DNA of 64,000 nt from assembly GCF_016097555.1 (NCBI RefSeq), contig NC_054703.1, forward strand, positions 38,870,169 through 38,934,168, in the 5' to 3' direction. Position numbers and translations under genes: made by a program. The notes beneath the pieces were generated by a model that was not told the origin of the DNA, did not search any database, and saw only the letters and a list, made by a program, of their open reading frames with translations. Positions within the stretch are counted from its first letter, which is position 1. Each line of letters begins with the position of its first letter. Below are positions 57,366 through 64,000 of the stretch, in pieces. Source of the stretch: Gigantopelta aegis. Its lineage: Eukaryota > Mollusca > Gastropoda > Neomphalida > Peltospiridae.

Positions 57366-57484
57366 GGCAGGACCAGGCATAGGGTATTGTCTACATTTGC
57401 AGACCGGACATCCCGTGGCATGACTGTGACAGAAGCCGTACTGACAGTACATCATACACATTACAGGACTGCAGTCATTGTTAT
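57357..57484 (-). CDS. Antistasin-like gene 2, exon 3 (C-terminal domain and stop)
   Basis: Acceptor AATTATATTTCAG, phase 1. It encodes 41 residues with spacing C-x4-C-x3-C-x4-C-x6-C-x2-C-x-C, in the wording CQYGFCHSHATGCPVCKCRQ. The C-x4-C-x3-C start is exactly that of the hirustasin C-terminal half. The position of the hirustasin reactive-site Arg30 is Met here, which would suit elastase- or chymotrypsin-type targets if it inhibits at all. Ends PGPATY-stop. Confidence 0.88.
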
Positions 57485-57637
57485 CTGAAATATAATTAAA
57501 TGAAAATAATAAATAAATAAATAAATAAATAAGGGCCACAGATAAGTTAAACTTTGCTTTAATAATAATGCAATGTGTCTCCAATAGGTAAGATTCCTCG
57601 GCAATCATGCATCCCGTTAAAAAAAAGCTCAGAAATA

Positions 57638-57978
57638 TTAAAGGGACATTTCTGAGTTTGCTGCACTTTTTAAGATGTTATCGACTAACTGACTTTTTGA
57701 CGATTGTAATTACATCAAATATATTTTTTTCTGCATAAAATATTAGTGGCTGTATATTAAACGTGTTTCTGATCGTTCTACTATTTGTACTAGGTTAAAT
57801 TTCATTTTATTGTCCAGTTTGGGCTTCTTACAAATATTAAGATGACCAGAAACACATGGAATATACAGACACTGATATTCTAAAGAAGAAAATATATTTA
57901 TATGTAAGTTTAATCGTAGAAATATATTATTTTTCGGAAACATCTTACAATGCAGCAAACTCAGGAATGCCCCTTTAA
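57638..57978 (+). mobile_element. TTAA palindromic MITE, in intron 2 of gene 2
   Basis: TTAA at 57638 and 57975. Ends AGGGACATTTCTGAGTTTGC and GCAAACTCAGGAATGCCCCT. The central palindrome is deleted. Same intron and orientation as the copy in gene 1. Confidence 0.92.
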
Positions 57979-58459
57979 ATGTTATAATACAATAATGAAG
58001 AACGAGATGTATGGTTTAATCTATTTTTCTGTATACTTTGTATTCCAAATACGGAGAACAAGTGTAATACAAAATAACTATGTTGCAAACATTGCAAACT
58101 TTATCCGAAAATATTCAGTATGTATAGTCTACACAAACCAAACAAATTACGTCATTATTCATCAGAAAATAATAGTAACTATGTCACAAGTATTGGTGGT
58201 TGTTGTTTGTTTGTTTGTTGTTGTTGTTTTTTTTTGTTTCTTTTTACCAAAAAAGTAATTTTAATACAGGTTTTCTATACCTTATTATTATTGTGTTTAT
58301 TATTAGTAGTATTATTATTAGGCTATTTTTATATCTATAACTGAAATAGCCTTTATTGGAAATTAAACTATACGAAATGTAATTTTCCGATTCTTTTATT
58401 ACAACTTAGTTTTCTTTTTTGAATGTACTTTATTTTAAATTTAAATTTAAATGTCTTAC

Positions 58460-58558
58460 ATGTACACTGTCTGCAGCTTCCGGTTGGGCATCCATTTCTG
58501 TTGAGCAGTTCACCACACTGACAGCCAACTGGAGGGATGGAACACACAGAACATGCAG
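58460..58558 (-). CDS. Antistasin-like gene 2, exon 2 (cysteine-rich)
   Basis: 99 nt, phase 1 at both ends. Acceptor TTTGATTACTTTCAG, donor T/GTAAGACATTTAA. It encodes [20 protein letters not shown] and [12 protein letters not shown], with seven cysteines matching exon 2 of gene 1 except that the second gap is two residues shorter. Intron 2 is 975 bp against 1879 bp in gene 1. No signal-peptide exon was found between here and 64000, so the gene either continues beyond the window or has lost exon 1. Confidence 0.88.
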
Positions 58559-58636
58559 CTGAAAGTAATCAAATACAATACGTGTTGAGAACACATTCGT
58601 TAATTGATCCCTATGAACTGTATGTTTATGGCTAAT

Positions 58637-58639
58637 TAA

Positions 58640-58723
<84 letters not shown>

Positions 58724-58760
58724 ATATGTATGTATGTATGTATGTGTGTATGTATGCATA
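58637..58760. repeat. (TA)n and (TATG)n microsatellite
   Basis: About 39 TA units, then TATG units, within the presumed intron 1 of gene 2. Confidence 0.95.
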
Positions 58761-58847
58761 CATGCATATAATAATAGTATAATAATAATAGTAATACTAA
58801 TTACAATATCAGGATATCTAATACGACTGTACATATTGCTGAACACT

Positions 58848-59210
58848 AAAAGGTGGAGTATATAATCATATCAAGTCATTCAAACACGTCAAGTATGAAA
58901 ACGAAACAGAACTGTCCAAGTACATATGGGAGCTGAAGCGGAAGGAAGCCCAGTACACCATAAGCTGGAGGATAATAAAGGAACCAAACACTAAAAGGTG
59001 GAGTATATAATCATATCAAGTCATTCAAACACGTCATAATTGTCTAAGTGCATATGGGAGCTGAAGCGGAAGGGAGCCCAGTACATTATAAGCTGGAGGA
59101 TCGTAAAGGAATCAAACACTAAAAGGCGCCTTTTAGGGCAGTGCAACTTATGTGTAGATGAAAAATTAACTATACTGTGCATAAAAGGAGAGAAAAGCCT
59201 CCAAAAAAAA
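58848..59210 (+). pseudogene. Retroelement remnant, GIY-YIG-type endonuclease tail, duplicated
   Basis: The plus strand reads KYENETELSKYIWELKRKEA then QYTISWRIIK. A second partly degraded copy follows, ending QCNLCVDEKLTILCIKG. The ELSKYIW, ISWRI and CNLC..EK wording matches the region after GIY-YIG in Penelope-like elements, by memory of the family. Units at about 58848-58980 and 58988-59115 are tandem duplicates. No reverse transcriptase is seen. Confidence 0.6.
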
Positions 59211-59212
59211 AT

Positions 59213-60403
59213 CTGAACTCTAGCGTCACAAAAAAACGCGCTATGCTCGTAATGATGCCTCATTTCCATTTCGACGTAGACGAGTTACAAGATAACATGA
59301 CTAAGCCTGCCGAATCGAAACATTGCAATAGGCCGCCTCCAGTTAGGTGAATCGCAGTCGCACGCCACATGAACGTCCATCAGAGCACCATTTCACTCTG
59401 GGACGGGTACCAGCAGTTTCAGTCAGTTGAAGACCGGCCCAGAAGTGGAAGACCTCACATAACAACTGCAGCACAAAATCGCTATATCCGGGTTCTGCAC
59501 TTGCGTCACCGAACTGCCACAGCAACGAACACTGCTGGACGCATACCTGGTTTGAGAAGGGTGTCTGCACAAACCATTGGGAACCGACTTGGAGAAGCTG
59601 GTTTACGGGGTAGGAGACCGTATGTTGGCCCCGTCCTGCGACATCAACATCGACATTTACGTGTTCGCCGGTGCACGAATGTACATGGATGGAACTTGGG
59701 AAACTAGCGGCAAGTATTGTTCAGAGAGGAGTCACGTTTCCTTCTACAGCAACGTGATGGACGACGACGTGTTTACAGACGCCGCAATAAACGTTTTACC
59801 AACAACTAAGTCGCCCAAGTTGATATATTCGGTGGAGGGAGTGTCATGACGTGGGGAGCTGTCTCATACACCGGCAGGAGTGAACTTGTGTTCGTACAAG
59901 GCAACCTGACAGCTGTACGCTGTCGGGATGAAATTCGTCGCTGTCACATGCTTCCCATTTTGGACAGAAAGACCTCTTTCAGCAGGAAAATGCCAGGCCG
60001 CATACGTCAAAGTGTAACAATGGATTTCCTACCGAATGAGAACATTAATGTGTTGCCATAGGCATTGGATATCTATGGGACGAACTGGACAGCGTGACCC
60101 GGAGCCTCAGACGCTTCCGCAACTGTCACATGCACTGCAGGAAGAATGGCCTAGGATTCCACGTGCCCGGATTCAGAGACTCATTTAGTATATGCCAAGG
60201 AGATGTCGCGCAGTGATTGCTGCTGCTGGTAGCCACACAATGTACTGACGAAAACGCCAGTCCATAGCAAGAAAATTGTCACATACTCATGTCAAATTTG
60301 ACTGTGATACAGTCATAAATAACGAAATTATGCCACTTTGTATTAAAGAGATAATTCCATGAATATTTCGCCTATGCGTTTCTTTTTTGACAGAGTGTAT
60401 TTA
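59213..60403 (+). mobile_element. Tc1-like transposon, decayed copy
   Basis: The ends CTGAACTCTAGCGTCACAAA and GCGTTTCTTTTTTGACAGAG are imperfect inverted repeats. Transposase remnants fill the inside (59340-60250). Related to, but clearly more decayed than, 46013-47514, and in the opposite orientation. Confidence 0.8.
59340..60250 (+). pseudogene. Tc1-like transposase, degenerate
   Basis: Helix-turn-helix region with MNVHQSTISLWDGYQQF and the motif RPRSGRPHITTAAQNRYIRV, then IPGLRRVSAQTIGNRLGEAG. The catalytic region has MTWGAVSYTGRSELVFVQGN and later NENINVLP and LWDELDS. Several frameshifts are present; the HDNA and NPIE motifs are not readable. Dead. Confidence 0.85.
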
Positions 60404-60589
60404 TATAATTAGCTAAAACTAATAGCAAATACAGTCAAATGCAATTAAGAATGTTCTCTTATTTCTTTTTACGTGCATGGGGTATGAACAAAACAAAAAT
60501 AATCCGTAAAACTGTGTGAATTTTGCGGATGATGTTTTTTTTTAATACTAAAATGGACGTAAATGAAATAACAGACAATACTTACAATT
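60404..60589. other. Unassigned DNA
   Basis: AT-rich; nothing recognised. Confidence 0.4.
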
Positions 60590-60752
60590 AAATGTGAATT
60601 ATACTTGCTAATAATAACACTAAAAGTTCATACTTTATTTTGAATTACTTTTGGTCCATAAACAATAACACTCAATAAGACAATTTGTCCATATAAACTG
60701 ACGTCATCAAATATAACGCTCCCTGACTACGTATGTTTTACGTCCATCGAGA
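60590..60752. repeat. Duplicated segment with CRE-like palindrome, copy B
   Basis: Direct-orientation counterpart of 54243-54409, with the TGACGTCATCA site kept. About 80 percent similar by eye. Confidence 0.8.
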
Positions 60753-60837
60753 AATGAACAAACTCCTGTTGCTACGTCTAATTAAATGGGATGACGTTAT
60801 ATAACAATGAATGTAACGGGAATTTAATTATCACGTG

Positions 60838-62620
60838 TTACGAGCACATTGCTTAACTGTTCATCAGCTACAACTGAATATCGAATTCAGTCAAATACAA
60901 CACGTGTTAAGAGCACATTGCTTAACTGTACATCAGCTGCAACTGAGTATAAAATGCAATCAAATACAGCACGTGTTATGAGCGCATTGGTTAATTGATT
61001 ATCAGCTACAACTGAGTATCGAATTCAGTCAAATACAACACGTGTTAAGAGCACATTGCTTAACTGTTCATCAGCTACAACTGAGTATAAAATGCAGTCA
61101 AATACAGTACGTGTTAAGAGCGCATTGCTTAACTGTTCATCAGCTACAACTGAGTATAAAATGCAGTCAAATACAGCACGTGTTAAGAGCACATTGCGTA
61201 ACTGTTCATCAGCTGCAACTGAGTATAAAATGCAGTCAAATACAGCACGTGTGAAGAGCGCATTGGTTAATTGATTATCAGCTACAACTGAGTATCGAAT
61301 TCAGTCAAATACAACACGTGTTAAGAGCACATTCTTTACTGTTCATCAGCTGCAACTGAGTATAAAATGCAGTCAAATACAGCACGTGTTAAGAGCACAT
61401 TGCTTAACTGTTCATCAGCTGCAACTGAGTATAAAATGCAGTCAAATACAGCACGTGTTAAGAGCGCATTGGTTAATTGATTATCAGCTACAACTGAGTA
61501 TCGAATTCAGTCAAATACAACACGTGTTAAGAGCACATTGCTTAACTGTTCATCAGCTGCAACAGTATAAAATGCAGTCAAATACAGCACGTGTGAAGAG
61601 CGCATTGGTTAATTGATTATCAGCTACAACTGAGTATCGAATTCAGTCAAATACAACACGTGTTAAGAGCACATTCTTTACTGTTCATCAGCTGCAACTG
61701 AGTATAAAATGCAGTCAAATACAGCACGTGTTAAGAGCACATTGCTTAACTGTTCATCAGCTGCAACTGAGTATAAAATGCAGTCAAATACAGCACGTGT
61801 TAAGAGCGCATTGGTTAATTGATTATCAGCTACAACTGAGTATCGAATTCAGTCAAATACAGCACGTGTTAAGAGCGCATTGGTTAATTGATTATCAGCT
61901 ACAACTGAGTATCGAATTCAGTCAAATACAACACGTGTTAAGAGCACATTGCTTAACTGTTCATCAGCTACAACTGAGTATAAAATGCAGTCAAATACAG
62001 CACGTGTTAAGAGCGCATTGGTTAATTGATTATCAGCTACAACTGAGTATCGAATTCAGTCAGATACAACACGTGTTAAGAGCACATTCTTAACTGTTCA
62101 TCAGCTGCAACTGAGTATAAAATGCAGTCAAATACAGCACGTGTTAAGAGCGCATTAGTTAATTGATTATCAGCTACAACAGAGTATCGAATTCAGTCAA
62201 ATACAACACGTGTTAAGAGCACATTGCTTAACTGTTCATCAGCTGCAACAGTATAAAATGCAGTCAAATACAGCACGTGTTAAGAGCGCATTGGTTAATT
62301 GATTATCAGCTACAACTGAGTATCGAATTCAGTCAAATACAGCATGTGTTAAGAGCGCTTTGGTTAATTGATTATCAGCTACAACTGAGTATCGAATTCA
62401 GTCAAATACAACACGTGTTAAGAGCACATTGCTTAACTGTTCATCAGCTACAACTGAGTATAAAATGCAGTCAAATACAGCACGTGTTAAGAGCGCATTG
62501 GCTAATTGATTATCAGCTACAACTGAGTATCGAATTCAGTCAAATATAACATGTGTTAAGAGCACATTGCTTAATTGATCATCATCAAAAACTGAGTATC
62601 GAATACAGTCAAATAAATCC
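60838..62620. repeat. 69-bp satellite with two monomer types, about 26 units
   Basis: Type A carries AAGAGCACATTGCTTAACTG, TTCATCAGCTGCAACTGAGT and ATAAAATGCAGTC. Type B carries AAGAGCGCATTGGTTAATTG, ATTATCAGCTACAACTGAGT and ATCGAATTCAGTC. Both join through CACGTGTTAAGAGC, so most units have an E-box palindrome CACGTG. Types alternate irregularly, and a block of about 340 bp near 61250-61600 recurs at about 61600-61950. The period is 23 codons, so frames stay open for up to about 120 codons. This follows from the period and is not evidence of a gene. Confidence 0.97.
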
Positions 62621-63010
62621 GAGCAGCTGAAATCTTAATAGTAATCATGACCCTATCTCCCAGGCATGTGTGTGCAGGGCTTGGATTTTAAGCCATATGG
62701 TTATAATAATTAAAGTGTTAATGCACTTTTAATCTGAATTAAATGTTCTTTCCTATCCCAAACAAGGAAAACCACCCAACATTGAAAGGTAATTTATAAT
62801 TCTGTTGCTGAAAACGTGACTGACCGATTGTGTGCATCTGTGGCGTAACAAGGAAGCGAAGAGCTGGCGAACTATTAGACTGGTACTGTCACGTCCATCT
62901 CACCCCACTGATCATGCCCAAGGGCGTAGCGTAGTCTGAAGTCTGGGGGAGTCTGGTATGAACATAGTGGATACATTGTTCTACATTTTCCGTGGTCACC
63001 AATATGTAAG
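62621..63010. other. Unassigned DNA
   Basis: No gene or named repeat is seen. AAGGGCGTAGCGTAG near 62920 is a phrase often found at repeat ends, but no element can be bounded. Confidence 0.4.
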
Positions 63011-63272
63011 GTTACCGGCTTCGGCGGTATAGTGGTTGGGTTGTCGGACACAAGGCTGGTGGGTACTCGGTTCGCAGCCCGGTACCGGCTCACATCCATA
63101 GCGTGTTTTAACGACTAAATGGGTAGGGGTAAGACAACTACACCCTTTTTTCTCTTTCATTAACCATTAACAACTAACCCACTGTCCTGGACAGACAATT
63201 CAGATAGATGAAGTGTGTACCCAGGGCAGTGTGCGTAAACCTTAATTGTATATAAGCACGACAATAAATTAA
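63011..63272 (+). mobile_element. SINE family 2, full-length
   Basis: ACCGGCTTCGGCGGTATAGT head, GGTTCGCAGCCCGGTACCGG B-box region, CACTGTCCTGGACAGACAAT core and a CTTAATTGTATATAAGCACG end. The most complete copy of the family in the window. Confidence 0.92.
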
Positions 63273-63292
63273 TATAAAAAAGTTAAATTTTG

Positions 63293-63530
63293 CTTTGTTT
63301 AACGACACAACTAGGGTAAATTTATTTATTGATAATTCTGACATAATATTATAGTCTTAGAGAAGAAACCTTCCACACTTAGTGACAAGGGATCGTTTAC
63401 ATGAACCATTCTTCAGACAGTAGTACACTGGCTGAAGCAAGAAACAGTCCAATGTGCTCACCTACACGGATCGATCCCAAGCCGATCGCGCATCATGTTA
63501 GCGTTTTATCACTGGGCTACGTCCAACCTG
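63293..63530 (-). mobile_element. SINE family 1, tail B, decayed
   Basis: Minus strand: GGACGTAGCCCAGTGATAAA head, GGGATCGATCCG B box, shortened body and a TTTAACGACACAACTAG-type end on the plus strand. Confidence 0.82.
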
Positions 63531-63574
63531 AATAGAGATGTACACTTTCAAACCCACTCACACAAACACACGTA

Positions 63575-63611
<37 letters not shown>

Positions 63612-63664
63612 GTAGACACGTACTCTCTCACACACACACACACACACACACGCTTACACACGTA

Positions 63665-63700
<36 letters not shown>

Positions 63701-63710
63701 TACACACGTA

Positions 63711-63746
<36 letters not shown>

Positions 63747-63846
63747 TACACACGCACCCCCCCCCCCCCCCGAGATAGAGAGGGGGAAGAGAGCTGTACA
63801 TTTTCACACCTACTCACATACACATGCATACATACACACACACGCA

Positions 63847-63895
<49 letters not shown>

Positions 63896-64000
63896 CGAGA
63901 CAGAAACACACAGAGAGATAGAGAGGGGTGAGAGAGCTGTACATTTTCACACCCACTCACAGACACATGCATACATGCACACACACGCACAAACACACAC
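63575..64000. repeat. (CT)n and (CA)n microsatellite block with internal duplications
   Basis: CT and CA runs joined by ACGTACTCTCT in four short repeats (63570-63750), a C-run at 63757-63770, and a duplicated unit of about 150 bp (GAGAGCTGTACATTTTCACA at 63789 and 63932). It reaches the window end. Confidence 0.95.

Noticed and set aside
58430-58846. 138-codon minus-strand open frame as one protein
   Set aside because: It runs through a TA/TATG microsatellite in a different frame from the splice-supported cysteine-rich exon at 58460-58558.
61042-62549. Open frames of up to 121 codons with a 23-residue repeat
   Set aside because: The satellite period is 69 bp, so any frame without a stop stays open. 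Two frames are open at once, which argues against coding.

Overview
The window looks like repeat-rich intergenic and intronic DNA from an animal genome, most likely a mollusc and probably a gastropod. That placement is an inference. It rests on a dense crop of tRNA-headed SINEs ending in GTGTCGTTAAA-type tails, abundant short palindromic elements, degenerate LINE and Tc1 copies, many microsatellites, intron-bearing host genes and no bacterial gene organisation. Only three host loci can be supported, all on the minus strand.

Host genes. (1) A single-exon class A GPCR lies at 19180-20334, with a splice acceptor for a 5'UTR intron just upstream. (2) A three-exon gene at about 42124-47709 encodes a 107-residue secreted protein of signal peptide plus two cysteine-rich exons. 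The last exon matches the C-terminal half of antistasin/hirustasin-type protease inhibitors. The model has a TATA box, matching phase-1 splice sites and a poly(A) signal. (3) A paralogue at 57224-58558 shows its last two exons; its first exon was not found. The two antistasin-like loci are about 15 kb apart in the same orientation and look like a small tandem family.

Layout. 0-4.1 kb: a Ty3/Gypsy fossil with integrase-like sequence ahead of reverse transcriptase, a 1.28-kb LTR and an inverted partial LTR copy on the other side. 4.5-14.5 kb: SINE fragments, TTAA-flanked palindromic elements, an inverted duplication, two LINE remnants and a 62-bp minisatellite. 14.7-24.9 kb: Mutator-like non-autonomous elements, an 869-bp foldback, the GPCR and a nested insertion. 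25.0-26.6 kb: a 41-bp minisatellite with a 320-bp higher-order block. 27-42 kb: SINEs, a 1.1-kb foldback, an array grown from a SINE tail, two Tc1 transposase remnants, a local duplication later hit by a 307-bp element with 9-bp target duplications, and long GA/CT/AT tracts. 42-47.7 kb: antistasin-like gene 1, whose introns carry a TTAA element, a 56-bp minisatellite, SINEs and a full-length Tc1 copy. 48-57 kb: more SINEs and a LINE tail with a SINE inserted in it. 57.2-58.6 kb: antistasin-like gene 2. 58.9-64 kb: a GIY-YIG-type retroelement remnant, a third Tc1, a 69-bp two-type satellite and CA/CT tracts.

How it fits together. The genes share no visible pathway. The two antistasin-like genes are the coherent system here: secreted, cysteine-rich, built from phase-1 exons, with stop codons embedded in an 18-bp repeat. 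The rest records repeated waves of SINE and MITE insertion, with several nested events that can be dated relative to one another. Boundaries were read by eye; boundaries of degenerate repeats may be off by about 5-20 bases.
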